The translations under genes and the position numbers were made by a program. The notes under the pieces are model-generated. The model was not told the DNA's origin. It searched no databases and saw only the letters and a program-made list of their open reading frames with translations. A stretch of 55,543 bases of DNA, from contig NZ_JAIQWX010000026.1 of assembly GCF_020164475.1 (NCBI RefSeq), forward strand, positions 1 through 55,543, in the 5' to 3' direction. This DNA is from Pseudomonas sp. REP124 (lineage in GTDB: Bacteria > Pseudomonadota > Gammaproteobacteria > Pseudomonadales > Pseudomonadaceae). This document shows, one piece after another, positions 1 through 8,832 of this stretch. Numbering within the stretch: the first letter of the stretch is position 1; every line of letters begins with the position of its first letter.

Positions 1-46
1 GGGAGCGAGCCTGCTCGCGATGGCGTCAGCCCGCCCAACCAATGAC
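1..46. repeat. partial REP palindrome at window edge
   Basis: The first 20 bases contain the short palindrome GCGAGCctGCTCGC, the core of the REP sequences seen throughout the window. It lies just past the stop of the leftward gene cobF, the usual place for REPs in pseudomonads, and is cut by the window edge. Confidence 0.7.
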
Positions 47-802
47 TCAAGGCTTACGCAACAAATAGGTGTCCATTATCCACCCATTCTCCACCCGCGC
101 CGCCTTGCGCACCCGCTCGATCTCCTGCTCCACATCCCCCAGCCGGCCACTGATCAGAATCTCGTCCGGCGTGCCCAGGTAAGCACCCCAGTAAATCTCG
201 GTGTCCTTGTCCTCCACCTGCTGGTAGGAATCGTGCGCATCGAGCATCACCACCAGGCAATCGGCATCGCTCACCTGCCCCGCCGCCAATCTGCGACCGG
301 TGGTGATTTCCACCGAACGGCCGATCTGGTTCAACGGCACCTTGTGCTGCGCCGCCAGAGCCTGGACGCTGGTGATGCCGGGGATAACGTCGAACTCGAA
401 GGCACAGGTGCCCGAGGCGAGAATCGCCTGCAGGATGCGAATGGTGCTGTCGTACAGCGCCGGGTCGCCCCACACCAGGAAACCACCGCACTGGCCGTCG
501 GCCAATTGCTCGTTGATCAGCTTCTCGAAGGTGCGCTGCTTGGCCAGGTTCAGGTCATCGACGCTGGAGGTGTAGTCCACATCACCGCGCTCGCGTTCCG
601 GGCTCTGGGCTTCGACGAAGCGATAGTCATGATCGGTGATGTAGCGTTCGCAAATCTCCCGACGCAGGTCGATCAGCTTGTCCTTGCTTTCACCCTTGTC
701 CATGAGGAAAAACACGTCCGCCTGATTCAGCGCCTTCACCGCCTGCATGGTGATGTAGTCGGGATTACCGGCGCCAATGCCGATGACCAGGATTTTTTTC
801 AT
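47..802 (-). CDS. cobF: precorrin-6A synthase (deacetylating) CobF
   Basis: This 251-residue protein is a tetrapyrrole methylase of the aerobic cobalamin pathway. CobF methylates precorrin-5 at C-1 using S-adenosylmethionine and releases the acetyl group as acetate, giving precorrin-6A. The N-terminal VIGIGAGNPDYIT segment is the glycine-rich SAM-binding strand of the family, and GDPALYDS and the VIPGITSVQ region match the two later conserved blocks. Length fits CobF (about 250). A TTG codon lies directly before the ATG at 802, but the ATG gives the natural MKKILVIG start. The start overlaps the stop of the upstream histidine phosphatase by one base (TGATG), so the two are probably translationally coupled. 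No other cob gene and no recognisable cobalamin riboswitch is present here. Confidence 0.93.
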   Translation of the reverse strand: MKKILVIGIGAGNPDYITMQAVKALNQADVFFLMDKGESKDKLIDLRREICERYITDHDYRFVEAQSPERERGDVDYTSSVDDLNLAKQRTFEKLINEQLADGQCGGFLVWGDPALYDSTIRILQAILASGTCAFEFDVIPGITSVQALAAQHKVPLNQIGRSVEITTGRRLAAGQVSDADCLVVMLDAHDSYQQVEDKDTEIYWGAYLGTPDEILISGRLGDVEQEIERVRKAARVENGWIMDTYLLRKP

Positions 803-1374
803 CAAAGGGTTCCTTCGGGCTCGGTGCCCGGCAAGCGCAGTCGCCAGCAGCCATTGAACTGCAGTTCGATGGCCGACAGCGGCTCCACATCAATCAGATT
901 GAACGCCGAACTGTGCAGCACATGGGTCAGCGCGGCGCGGATGATAAACGGATGGGTGATGGCGACGACATGCCCGGGTGTCGATTCCAGGGTCGTCAGC
1001 CAGTCGGCGACTCGCTCGATGACCTGTGTCACCGACTCGCCGCCGTGTGGTGCGCTGTCCGGCGCAGCAAGCCAGCCTTCAAGATTTTCCGGCTCGCTCT
1101 GCTGCAGGTCTTTGATGCGAACACCGCTCCAGCGTCCGAGATCGCAATCCCGGAGTGCCTCGACAATCTCCACCGTCTCACCGAACAGCTCGGCGGTCTG
1201 CCGGGCGCGCAGCTCCGGCGCACTCATCAGCCTGGGAGAGCCCTTGAACTGAGCGCTGCGCGAACCCTTGGCCGATTGCCAATCCATCTCCACGGGCTCG
1301 TTTGTAGGAAATCTCGCCAATTTTTGTGCGACGGTTCGAGCGTGGCATATCAGTGTCAAACGGGTCGCCTGCAC
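802..1374 (-). CDS. histidine phosphatase family protein
   Basis: A 190-residue member of the phosphoglycerate-mutase-like histidine phosphatase fold. The nucleophile motif is the variant LICHART near the N-terminus instead of RHG; the second half carries the conserved HGGESVTQ segment and AITHPFIIRA, which supplies the second catalytic histidine. The start is set at a GTG preceded by GAGAGA at good spacing; a TTG at 1431 would add 19 unconvincing residues. It overlaps cobF by one base, suggesting an operon. A CobC-like role (alpha-ribazole phosphate phosphatase in cobalamin synthesis) is tempting from context but is inference: the altered RHG motif makes it a divergent member and the substrate is unknown. 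Confidence 0.75.
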   Translation of the reverse strand: MQATRLTLICHARTVAQKLARFPTNEPVEMDWQSAKGSRSAQFKGSPRLMSAPELRARQTAELFGETVEIVEALRDCDLGRWSGVRIKDLQQSEPENLEGWLAAPDSAPHGGESVTQVIERVADWLTTLESTPGHVVAITHPFIIRAALTHVLHSSAFNLIDVEPLSAIELQFNGCWRLRLPGTEPEGTL

Positions 1375-1962
1375 GAAAAATCTCTCTGTCGTGACTTCAA
1401 AAACAGCCTGGGGCCGCGTAATAGAGGGCAATTGTGCCGTAACGAAAGGATCTGGGGGCGTTTTGTTTCAGTTTGAGTCACGCACACCCTCAGGTAATTC
1501 TTCCCACAAGAAAGACTTTGTCCGACAGCCTTTCAGGCAGAGGCCTACAAGGTCAATCGACATCCCTGTAGCCCTTTGACCCGAGAGCCCATACCTCATG
1601 TTCAGGCACCCGGAACCGCGCCAAAATTAACTAGACATGCAATAGCCGTAGACTAAATACTGGTTTCAAAGGATTACCGTTTTCTCATCCAGCAGGAGCC
1701 CGGATGCCCTCATTCAAAGACCCGATCTTCGATCCAGGTCTGGACATTGTTTTCTGGATATCTCCCAGTCCGAACATTGCCCGTCCGAACACAACGCCGA
1801 ACGCGCCGATGCCCCGAGACTGCGCGTCGCTTGTGGCCATGAAACCGTAATCAATAAAAAAGAGCGGAGCCTGATAACGCGCCCGCCGTTTCAATGCGTG
1901 GAAACCGACAGTGATAGTCCGGTCCGGTGCCCGACACCGAGCCTTTGATAAGGAGTGCATCC
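1375..1962. other. intergenic region between divergent genes
   Basis: About 590 bases between the leftward histidine phosphatase and the rightward succinyltransferase pair. It should hold both promoters, but I see no clear -10/-35 pair, no sigma-54 site, no cobalamin riboswitch and no convincing small gene. The only well-supported signal is AGGAG at 1951-1955, the ribosome binding site for the ATG at 1963. Confidence 0.4.
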
Positions 1963-2979
1963 ATGCTGGTCTTGCGTCCAGTGCAATTAAGCGACCTGCC
2001 CCAGTTGCAGCGACTTGCCCGGGAAAGCCTGGTGGGCGTCACGTCCCTGCCGGACGATGGCGAACGCCTGCGGGACAAGATTCTCGATTCCTGTACCTCG
2101 TTCGAGCACGACGCGTTCAGCCCCGGTCCCGAGAGCTACTGCTTCGTACTGGAGGACCTGACGAACCGCTGTCTGGTGGGCTGCTCGGAAATTCTCGCCA
2201 CCGCCGGTTTCACAGAACCGTTCTATAGCTTGCGCAACCGGCACTTCAACAGCGCCTCGCGGGAACTGGACATCGAGCATGACGTGCCGGCACTGTCGGT
2301 CTGTCATGACCTCAGCGGCCACACCTTGCTGCGCGGCTTCCACATCGATGCAGCACTTGAACGCTCGGCGTTTTCGGAGCTGTTGTCGCGGGCGCGCCTG
2401 CTGTTCATCGCGGCTTATCCCCGGCGGTTTTCCGATGCGGTCATCACCGAAATCGTCGGCTACAGCACCGACGAAGGCCATTCGCCGTTCTGGGATGCGG
2501 TGGGCAAGCACTTTTACGATCTGTCCTACGTCGAGGCCGAGCGGCTGTGTGGCCTGGAAAGTCGGCGCTTTCTCGCCGAACTGATGCCGCAATACCCGAT
2601 CTACGTGCCGATGCTGCCCCAGGCCGCGCAGGACTGCATCGGCCGCATCCATCCCGATGGCCAGGATGCCTTCGATATCCTCGAGCGCGAAGGATTCGAG
2701 ACCAACAGCTACGTCGATCTGTTCGACGGTGGCCCGACTCTTTTTGCACGCACCCAGGGCATTCGCTCGATCGCCAACGGCCACACCACCGTGGCCCGGC
2801 CTGGCTCGGTGATCGACGCCCGCGGCCGCTATCTGGTGAGCAATGACTCGCTGGAGAACTATCGGGCCATCGTCGCCGATCTCGATCATGTTCCCGGTCA
2901 GCCTGTGACACTGGACGCCAGCATGTGCGCCGCGCTGAAAGTCAGCGAAGGCAGCCCGATCCGGTTGATCGCCCTGTGA
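1963..2979 (+). CDS. arginine N-succinyltransferase-like protein, alpha (AruF-type) subunit
   Basis: A 338-residue protein of the AstA/AruF family, which transfers succinyl from succinyl-CoA to the alpha-amino group of arginine or ornithine in the first step of the AST pathway. Family landmarks are LRPVQLSDL at the start, VGVTSLPDDGERL, TEIVGYS...SPFWDAVG, FLAELMPQYPIYVPML and FDGGPTLFAR. The ATG follows AGGAG by 7 bases. The adjacent gene is the beta-type partner, as in aruFG, but the rest of the aruCFGDBE operon is absent. The sequence also looks more diverged than a canonical AruF (for example altered residues around FEHDAFSPGPESYC). It is therefore probably a second, paralogous transferase rather than the housekeeping enzyme, possibly with another amine substrate. 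Confidence 0.85.
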   Translation: MLVLRPVQLSDLPQLQRLARESLVGVTSLPDDGERLRDKILDSCTSFEHDAFSPGPESYCFVLEDLTNRCLVGCSEILATAGFTEPFYSLRNRHFNSASRELDIEHDVPALSVCHDLSGHTLLRGFHIDAALERSAFSELLSRARLLFIAAYPRRFSDAVITEIVGYSTDEGHSPFWDAVGKHFYDLSYVEAERLCGLESRRFLAELMPQYPIYVPMLPQAAQDCIGRIHPDGQDAFDILEREGFETNSYVDLFDGGPTLFARTQGIRSIANGHTTVARPGSVIDARGRYLVSNDSLENYRAIVADLDHVPGQPVTLDASMCAALKVSEGSPIRLIAL

Positions 2980-3028
2980 GGCTCGATCGGCCCCGGCGCC
3001 CGAGCCTGCGCGAAACAGGAGTTGCAGC

Positions 3029-4063
3029 ATGATCGTCCGTCCCGTTGAGGTCACCGACCTGCCCGCCCTGCGTGCCCTGGTCCGGCAGGCGGGCCGTGGA
3101 CTGAACAGCCTGCCGGCCAACGAAGAACGCCTGAACCACCGTCTGCGCTGGGCCAAACGGACGTTCGCCGAACAGGTCGAGCGCGCCGATGCCGATTACC
3201 TGTTCGTGCTCGAAGACGACGACCAGCAAGTGATCGGCGTCAGTGCCATGACCGGGGCCATCGGCCTGCGTGAACCCTGGTACAACTACAGGGTCGGGAT
3301 GACGGTCAGTTCGTCGGCGGATCTGGGGATCCAGCGGCAGATGCCGACGCTGTTTTTGAACAATGAGATGACCGGGCAATCGGAGCTCAGCTCGCTGTTT
3401 CTGCGCCCCGATCAACGTCTGGAAGGTCGCGGGCGGTTGCTGTCACTGGGGCGCCTGCTGTTTGTCGCCGAGTTCCCGCACCTGTTCGGCGACAAGCTCA
3501 TCGCCGAACTGCGCGGCAGTGCCGACGAGCGCGGTTGCTCACCGTTCTGGGACAGCGTGGGCCGGCACTTTTTCAAGATGGATTTCAGTCATGCCGATCA
3601 TATGTCGTGGCTGGGCAACAAGGCGTTCATCGCCGAACTGATGCCGCGCCAGCCGCTGTACACCTGCCTCCTCACCGAGCAGGCCCAGGCGGTGATCGGC
3701 AAGCCCCATGCGAACAGCGAACCGGCGCTGAAAATACTCTCCGCCGAGGGATTTGCCCACCAGGGTTATGTCGACATCTTCGATGCGGGACCTGTGATCG
3801 AGGCGCCGGTCTCGAACATTCGAACCGTGCGTGACAGCCAGTTGCTGGATCTGTCCCTCGGCACCCCGGACGATCAGGCGCCGATGTGGCTGATCCACAA
3901 CCGGCGCCTGGAAAACTGCCGCATCACCATGGCCCCGGCGCGACGGACGGGGCATTGCCTGACCGTCGATCGGCTGACCGCCAAACGTCTGCAATTGCAA
4001 CCCGGCGATTCAGTACGTTGCGTACTGCTGCACAACCGGCAGCGACAGGCGGTGGCGGCTTAA
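3029..4063 (+). CDS. arginine N-succinyltransferase-like protein, beta (AruG-type) subunit
   Basis: A 344-residue AstA-family protein that pairs with the gene 49 bases upstream. It starts MIVRPVEVTDLPALRALV and keeps the family blocks LNSLPANEERL, LREPWYNYRVG, SPFWDSVGRHFF, FIAELMPRQPLY and YVDIFDAGPVIEAP. The ATG is preceded by CAGGAG. In pseudomonads AruF and AruG form a heteromeric arginine/ornithine succinyltransferase, so these two genes very likely make one enzyme. The long C-terminal tail (after IRTVRDSQ) is less conserved. No other arginine catabolic gene follows; the next gene is an oxaloacetate decarboxylase with its own 173-base leader. Biochemical substrate is not readable from sequence. 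Confidence 0.85.
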   Translation: MIVRPVEVTDLPALRALVRQAGRGLNSLPANEERLNHRLRWAKRTFAEQVERADADYLFVLEDDDQQVIGVSAMTGAIGLREPWYNYRVGMTVSSSADLGIQRQMPTLFLNNEMTGQSELSSLFLRPDQRLEGRGRLLSLGRLLFVAEFPHLFGDKLIAELRGSADERGCSPFWDSVGRHFFKMDFSHADHMSWLGNKAFIAELMPRQPLYTCLLTEQAQAVIGKPHANSEPALKILSAEGFAHQGYVDIFDAGPVIEAPVSNIRTVRDSQLLDLSLGTPDDQAPMWLIHNRRLENCRITMAPARRTGHCLTVDRLTAKRLQLQPGDSVRCVLLHNRQRQAVAA

Positions 4064-4236
4064 TCCTTTCAGCCTGTGAGGGGCGATTCAGACGGCTTTC
4101 GCGGCCTGCGCCAGACAGAATGGCCGTATTCACCCTAAATTCGTCATCATTCGATACATCCACCCGTGATAGCCTTTAACACTTTCGGCGTTGACACTTT
4201 TGCTCAAGCCCTTCCATTTCCATTGGTGGAACTCAT

Positions 4237-5106
4237 ATGTCCAGGCTGTCTCATCAAGATTTGCGCCGCAATTTCCGTCAACTGTTCGCGTCCAACACCT
4301 GCTACCACACCGCATCGGTCTTCGATCCAATGTCGGCGCGCATCGCCGCCGACCTGGGGTTCGAGGTGGGCATCCTGGGTGGTTCGGTCGCGTCGTTGCA
4401 GGTCCTGGCCGCCCCTGACTTTGCCCTGATCACCCTCAGCGAATTCGCCGAACAGGCCACCCGCATCGGCCGCGTCGCCCAGCTGCCGGTGATTGCCGAC
4501 GCCGACCACGGCTACGGCAACGCGCTCAATGTCATGCGCACCATCGTCGAACTCGAACGCGCCGGCATCGCCGCCCTGACCATCGAAGACACCCTGCTGC
4601 CGGCGCAATTCGGCCGTAAATCCACCGACCTGATCACCGTCGCGGAAGGCGTCGGCAAGATCCGCGCAGCCCTCGAAGCCCGCTGCGACTCGGAAATGGC
4701 GATCATCGCCCGTACCCACGCCGGGATCCTGCCGGTCCAGGAAATCATCAGCCGCACCAAGCAATACCAGGCCGCAGGCGCGGACGGCATCTGCATGGTC
4801 GGCATCAAGGATTTCGACCACCTGGAAAAAATCGCCGAGCACCTGACCGTACCACTGATGCTCGTGACCTACGGCAACCCGCTGCTGCGCGACGACAAAC
4901 GCCTGGCCGAACTGGGCGTACGCGTGGTAATCGACGGCCACGGCGCCTACTTCGCCGCCATCAAGGCCACCTACGACAGCCTGCGCGAACAACGCCAGAT
5001 CTTCACCCAGGCCTCGGACCTCAGCGCGACTGAACTGACCCATACCTATACTCAGCCGGAGGAGTACATCCGTTGGGCTGAGGAGTTCATGAGTGTGAAG
5101 GAATAA
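4237..5106 (+). CDS. oxaloacetate decarboxylase (isocitrate lyase/PEP mutase family)
   Basis: A 289-residue single-domain enzyme of the PEP mutase/isocitrate lyase superfamily, closely resembling P. aeruginosa PA4872, which was shown to decarboxylate oxaloacetate to pyruvate. Landmarks are [39 protein letters not shown], the metal/substrate-binding [26 protein letters not shown] and VTYGNP. The isocitrate-lyase KKCGH catalytic cysteine motif is absent, as in PA4872. The loop IIARTHAGI reads differently from the PA4872 sequence as I remember it, close to the substrate pocket. The ATG is preceded by GGTGGA. The gene appears monocistronic and is followed by a REP array. Function is by family resemblance. 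Confidence 0.9.
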   Translation: MSRLSHQDLRRNFRQLFASNTCYHTASVFDPMSARIAADLGFEVGILGGSVASLQVLAAPDFALITLSEFAEQATRIGRVAQLPVIADADHGYGNALNVMRTIVELERAGIAALTIEDTLLPAQFGRKSTDLITVAEGVGKIRAALEARCDSEMAIIARTHAGILPVQEIISRTKQYQAAGADGICMVGIKDFDHLEKIAEHLTVPLMLVTYGNPLLRDDKRLAELGVRVVIDGHGAYFAAIKATYDSLREQRQIFTQASDLSATELTHTYTQPEEYIRWAEEFMSVKE

Positions 5107-5139
5107 CCGCGCGAGGTTTCTGGCAAGGCAACACAACAT

Positions 5140-5229
5140 TGTGGGAGCGGGCTTGCTCGCGAAAGCGGTGTTTCAGTCAACGGTGATGGTGACTGATACA
5201 CCCCATTCGCGAGCAAGCCCGCTCCCACA
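5140..5229. repeat. convergent REP pair (REPIN-like)
   Basis: Two 24-base arms, TGTGGGAGCGGGCTTGC... at 5140-5163 and its perfect reverse complement at 5206-5229, enclose a 42-base spacer. This paired arrangement is the typical mobile REP doublet of Pseudomonas. It follows the stop of the oxaloacetate decarboxylase gene by 33 bases and could act as a transcript-end hairpin. Confidence 0.85.
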
Positions 5230-5237
5230 TTGGTTTT

Positions 5238-5523
5238 GGGTACATCCGCAAGAATCAGGTCAGCTGTCAGGCCGCCATCGCTGGCAAGCCAGCTCCCACA
5301 GATTCTGTAGCTGTACGCACAATCTATGGCGACCCCGAACCACTGTAGGAGCGAGCATGCTCGCGATGGTGGTTAACGATGACGTGGGCTGTCTGAATGT
5401 CTGCGGTGCCTGGGCATTCATCGCGAGCGGGTTCGCTCCCACAGTTTTGGTCTGGGTGCATTCGCGAAATCGGGTTGTCTGCGAGGCCGCCTTCGCGAGC
5501 AAGCCCGCTCCCACAGTGGGTCG
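5238..5523. repeat. 286-base composite REP cassette, single copy
   Basis: Starting at gggtacatccgc, this unit contains in order a REP-like segment (CTGGCAAGCCAGCTCCCACAG), a 50-base linker, TGTAGGAGCGAGCATGC, a linker, a reversed REP and a second REP. The same order and linkers recur twice in tandem at 54747-55312. Linkers are clearly homologous (for example GATGGTGG, AACGATGACG, GGGCATTCAT), so the whole unit, not just the palindromes, has been copied. No coding function. Confidence 0.8.
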
Positions 5524-5628
5524 GTGTGCATCCGTGAGATCTGGTCGATTGTCAGGACGAATTCGCGGGCAAGCCTTGCTCCTACAGGGGCTGTGGTGGA
5601 CGCAAAATCTGCGGGCGCCCCGAACATC

Positions 5629-5702
5629 TGTAGGAGCTGTCGAGTGGAACGAGGCTGCGATCTTTCAAAATCAAAAGATCGCAGCCTTCGGCAGCTCCTA
5701 CA
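5629..5702. repeat. long imperfect hairpin, TGTAGGAGCTG type
   Basis: TGTAGGAGCTG at 5629 pairs with CAGCTCCTACA ending at 5702; an inner stem pairs GGCTGCGATCTTT with AAAGATCGCAGCC around a short AT-rich loop. This is a common pseudomonad intergenic hairpin, distinct from the REP family beside it. Confidence 0.75.
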
Positions 5703-5719
5703 CGGGACCGTGCCAACAG

Positions 5720-6021
5720 ACAGGTCGAGTGTCAGCTCGCCTCGGCGGCTTTGGCTTTTGATTTTGATCCACCCGCCCCGTCGGCAGGCTGAGTGGAGGC
5801 ATTTATCCGGGGGTGAGGCGCGTAGCGCCGTGCGGCGCAGCCGCACACATCGAGAGGAGGTGCAGCGAAGCAAACCGGAGGCGATGCCCCCGGATGAATG
5901 CCGGAGCGAAGGAACCCCGAGCTCTAGCGAGGGGCCGAACGTTGGGGCAAGACTTTTTGGTTACTTTTGGCTGGGCCGGCATTCCGGGCGTTTGCCAAAA
6001 GTGACCCGACCGTCAGGGCGG
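5720..6021 (+). repeat. roughly 300-base interspersed intergenic repeat, copy 1
   Basis: Begins acaggtcgagtgtcagctcg and ends near GTGACCCGACCGTCAGGGCGG. It contains TTTTGATTTTGAT, CGGCAGGCTGAGTGGAGGC, TTTATCCGGGGGTG, a GCGCCGTGCGGCGCAGCCGC hairpin and, near the end, GGTTACTTTTGGC facing GCCAAAAGTGACC. A diverged copy lies in reverse at 54358-54627, and a truncated copy in the same orientation at 55409-55543. I see no plausible gene. It resembles the long repeat families reported from P. fluorescens-group genomes; the exact family name was not verified. Confidence 0.75.
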
Positions 6022-6071
6022 AACCGACAGCCGCCGCGACCGCAGCAATGGATATGTTCACAGACCAAAAA

Positions 6072-6190
6072 GCTCGCGAGCAGGCTCGCTCCCACAATGG
6101 GGATCTGGGTACATCCGCAATGTAAAGGTCGCCTGTAAGTAAGCCTTCGCGAGCAAGCCCGCTCCCACAGTGGGGCTCTGGGTACATCCG
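6072..6190. repeat. two REP copies in direct orientation
   Basis: CTCGCGAGCAGGCTCGCTCCCACA at 6072-6095 and CTTCGCGAGCAAGCCCGCTCCCACA at 6145-6169 are separated by a linker with the gtacatccgc motif of the neighbouring cassette. They complete the roughly 1.18-kb non-coding block 5107-6289, which otherwise shows only the repeats listed here. Confidence 0.75.
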
Positions 6191-6289
6191 AAGAATCAGG
6201 TCGACTACCAGGCCGTCGCCGCAGGCAATACCCCGCACTTTGGCTATACATGAAGGACAAGGGTCAAACCCGTTTCCCTCAGGACGTCC

Positions 6290-7741
6290 ATGCAGACCTT
6301 CCAAGTGTTGATCATCGGCAGCGGTTTTGGCGGTCAGTGTGCCGCGGTGAATCTGCTCAAGGCCGGCATCACCGATTTTCGTATGCTCGAACGGCGGGAT
6401 TTTTTTGGCGGGACCTGGTGCCAGAACACCTACCCGGGCGCGGCGGTGGATGTGCCGTCGCCACTCTATTCCCTGTCTTTTGCCCCCTACCGCTGGACGC
6501 AGATGTTCGCCGAACAGGCCGAACTGCATCTCTACACTCGCCATGTCGTCGAGCATTTCGGCCTGCGCGACCGGGTGCAACTTGAGGCCAACGTCGAGCG
6601 GGTGGAATGGGACGAATCCGCAAAAAAATGGACCGTACACACCGCCAAAGGCACCTTCCACGCACAGTTCCTGATCAACGCCACCGGGCCATTGAGCCAA
6701 CCGGTGGTGCCGCACTTCCCCGGCCAGGAACGTTTCAAGGGCAAGACCTTTCACACCAACAACTGGGACCATTCCTACGACTACCGGCAAAAACGCGTCG
6801 CCATCGTCGGCAGCGGCGCCAGCGCGGCTCAGGTCATCCCGGCAATCGCCCCGGACGTCGAGCACCTGCACGTGTTCCAGCGCACACCGCATTGGGTGCT
6901 GCCCCGGGCGGATCGCACGTTCGGGCGTTTCCAGCGCTGGCTGCTGGGGTTCAAGCCGGCCTACAAACTGCTGCGCTGGATGATCTACTGGCAGTTCGAA
7001 ACCCGGGTGATCGCCTTCAAATACTCCAAGCCGGCGGTGCGCATGGTCCAGCATCAGGCCCTGCGCTTCATCAAACGCCAGGTACCCGACGCCGAACTGC
7101 GGCGAAAACTCACGCCGGACTACACCATCGGCTGCAAGCGGGTGATTCTCTCCAGCACCCTGTATCCGGCGCTCGCCCGGCCCAACGTGACGCTGCACAG
7201 TCGCGAACAGGGCATTGCCGAGATCGACGAAACCGGCATCGTCATGCAGGACGGCCAGCACATCGACCTCGACCTGATCGTCTGGTCCACCGGCTATGAC
7301 GCCACCGACGGGGTGATTTCCTACCCGGTCACCGGCAGACACGGCACCCAGTTGCGCAATGTCTGGGCCGAATACCCCCGGGCCTACCTCGGCACCGCCC
7401 TGCCCGACTTTCCCAACCTGTTCATCGTTACCGGCCCGAACACCGGGATCGGCCATACATCGGCGCTGTTCATCATCGAATCGCAGATGAACTACATCCT
7501 CGACTGCATTCGCACGCTAAAAAATCGGGGTTTGCGCAGCATCGAAGTGCGCCCCGAGGCAGAACGTACCTACACTGAAATGATCCATAGAGAAATGGAA
7601 CGCACGGTGTGGAAGTCCGGAGGCTGCCACAGTTGGTATCAAAGCAAGAGCGGTCATGTGGTGGCGATGTTCCCGGGGTTCAGTTTCAGCTTTCATCGAC
7701 TGACCCGAGCCCTGAAACCGGCCGACCACATATTGTCCTGA
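6290..7741 (+). CDS. flavin-containing Baeyer-Villiger-type monooxygenase
   Basis: A 483-residue flavoprotein monooxygenase. GSGFGG at residues 10-15 is the FAD-binding Rossmann motif and GSGASA near residue 175 the NADPH-binding one. FKGKTFHTNNW at 149-159 fits the Baeyer-Villiger fingerprint FxGxxxHxxxW, and FFGGTWCQNTYPGAAVDVPS matches the family's GGTW...YPG block. Such enzymes use NADPH and O2 to turn a ketone into an ester or lactone. The alpha/beta hydrolase gene begins 22 bases after the stop, so ester formation and hydrolysis are probably coupled in one operon. The substrate is unknown. The ATG at 6290 lies in a region with only a weak ribosome binding site. Confidence 0.88.
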   Translation: MQTFQVLIIGSGFGGQCAAVNLLKAGITDFRMLERRDFFGGTWCQNTYPGAAVDVPSPLYSLSFAPYRWTQMFAEQAELHLYTRHVVEHFGLRDRVQLEANVERVEWDESAKKWTVHTAKGTFHAQFLINATGPLSQPVVPHFPGQERFKGKTFHTNNWDHSYDYRQKRVAIVGSGASAAQVIPAIAPDVEHLHVFQRTPHWVLPRADRTFGRFQRWLLGFKPAYKLLRWMIYWQFETRVIAFKYSKPAVRMVQHQALRFIKRQVPDAELRRKLTPDYTIGCKRVILSSTLYPALARPNVTLHSREQGIAEIDETGIVMQDGQHIDLDLIVWSTGYDATDGVISYPVTGRHGTQLRNVWAEYPRAYLGTALPDFPNLFIVTGPNTGIGHTSALFIIESQMNYILDCIRTLKNRGLRSIEVRPEAERTYTEMIHREMERTVWKSGGCHSWYQSKSGHVVAMFPGFSFSFHRLTRALKPADHILS

Positions 7742-7763
7742 TCCGTCAGAAGGAAGACGACAG

Positions 7764-8720
7764 ATGCTTTTACTGGTAGTCGCTATCGCGGTGTTTGCGG
7801 CCTGGTGCTGGCTGAGCTACCCGGCGGTCGGGTACTGGCTGTACAACTTGAGCGTGGCCGCCGAGGCCAGGCTGTACAAGTTGCACAAAATTGTCGTGCC
7901 GATCAACGAGATGACCGTCTCGACCTGGCAGGGCGGCCCCTATGAAGCATCCAGCAGTGTCTTGATGCTGCATGGCTTCAGTGGCGACAAGAACCTCTGG
8001 CTGCGTTTTGCCCGGTACTTCGTCGGCAACTACCGGGTGATCATTCCCGACATCGCCGGCCATGGCGAAACCGGCTTCAAGGCCGGTGGCGGTTATGACA
8101 TCCCGTTGCAGGCCAAGCGCATGATTCAGTTGCTGGATGTGTGCGGGGTCGAGAAGGTCCACGTGATCGGCAACTCGATGGGCGGGTGGATCGCGGCCTG
8201 GATGGCGGCGCATTACCCGGAGCGAGTCGTTTCGGTCGCCCTGTTCGATCCGGCGGGTGTGACCTCGCCCGAGCCCAGCGATCTGGCGCGGCACCTGGCT
8301 AATGGTCACAACCCCTTCCTGATCGAGTCCCGGGAGGAATTCAAATACTTCTACGCCATGCTCATGGCCGATCCACCGTGGATGCCGCAGGTGGTGCTGG
8401 ACGCCATTGCCCATCGTTTTCAACAGTCCCGTGATGAACTGGAGGAGATCTTCGACGACTTCCACGCCAGCCCGCCCATGGAGCCGGAACTGCCGGCCAT
8501 CAGCGCACCGGCGTTGTTGTTGTGGGGACGCAAGGATCGCCTGCTCGACGTCAGCAGCGTGGCCGTCTGGAGCAAGGGCATCGTCGATTTGCGGGTGGAA
8601 ATCTGGGAAGGCATCGGTCATATGCCGATGGTCGAAGCGCCGGCAGGTTCTGCTCGCCTTTATCGGGAGTTTTTGGCATCCCTGCGCTCGGAAAGCCCTC
8701 AGGATCAACGGCTGCATTGA
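7764..8720 (+). CDS. membrane-anchored alpha/beta hydrolase (lipase/esterase-like)
   Basis: A 318-residue alpha/beta hydrolase. The N-terminal 25 residues (LLLVVAIAVFAAWCWLSYP) form a hydrophobic anchor or uncleaved signal. The oxyanion-hole motif is MLHGFSG, the nucleophile elbow GNSMGG places serine at 138, and the likely acid and base are D258 (GRKDRLLD) and H286 (GHMPM), completing a canonical triad. Its position just after the Baeyer-Villiger-type monooxygenase suggests it hydrolyses the ester that enzyme makes; comparable monooxygenase-hydrolase pairs are known in pseudomonads. It could also be a general lipase of the LipG type. AGAAGGAAG precedes the ATG. Confidence 0.85.
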   Translation: MLLLVVAIAVFAAWCWLSYPAVGYWLYNLSVAAEARLYKLHKIVVPINEMTVSTWQGGPYEASSSVLMLHGFSGDKNLWLRFARYFVGNYRVIIPDIAGHGETGFKAGGGYDIPLQAKRMIQLLDVCGVEKVHVIGNSMGGWIAAWMAAHYPERVVSVALFDPAGVTSPEPSDLARHLANGHNPFLIESREEFKYFYAMLMADPPWMPQVVLDAIAHRFQQSRDELEEIFDDFHASPPMEPELPAISAPALLLWGRKDRLLDVSSVAVWSKGIVDLRVEIWEGIGHMPMVEAPAGSARLYREFLASLRSESPQDQRLH

Positions 8721-8832
8721 GGATGCAGTCCTTGGCAGAATGAAGTTCGTCAGAAACTTCGTTTGTCGGCGGCGCTGAAGGCTGCGATCTTTTCTCCCAT
8801 CCTTCACGTCACCCGCGCCAGGAACTCCGTTC

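Noticed and set aside
20..1252. Long open frame (410 codons) on the plus strand opposite cobF and the phosphatase
   Set aside because: The minus-strand frame encodes a clear tetrapyrrole methylase; the plus frame has no recognisable motifs and is an expected by-product of high GC.
1375..1962. Cobalamin riboswitch upstream of the cobF operon
   Set aside because: No recognisable B12-box or conserved core was found on the minus strand.
5141..6138. Several open frames of 150-206 codons in the 5.1-6.1 kb block
   Set aside because: They run through REP palindromes and interspersed repeats and encode repeat-derived peptides (for example VGAGLLAKA).
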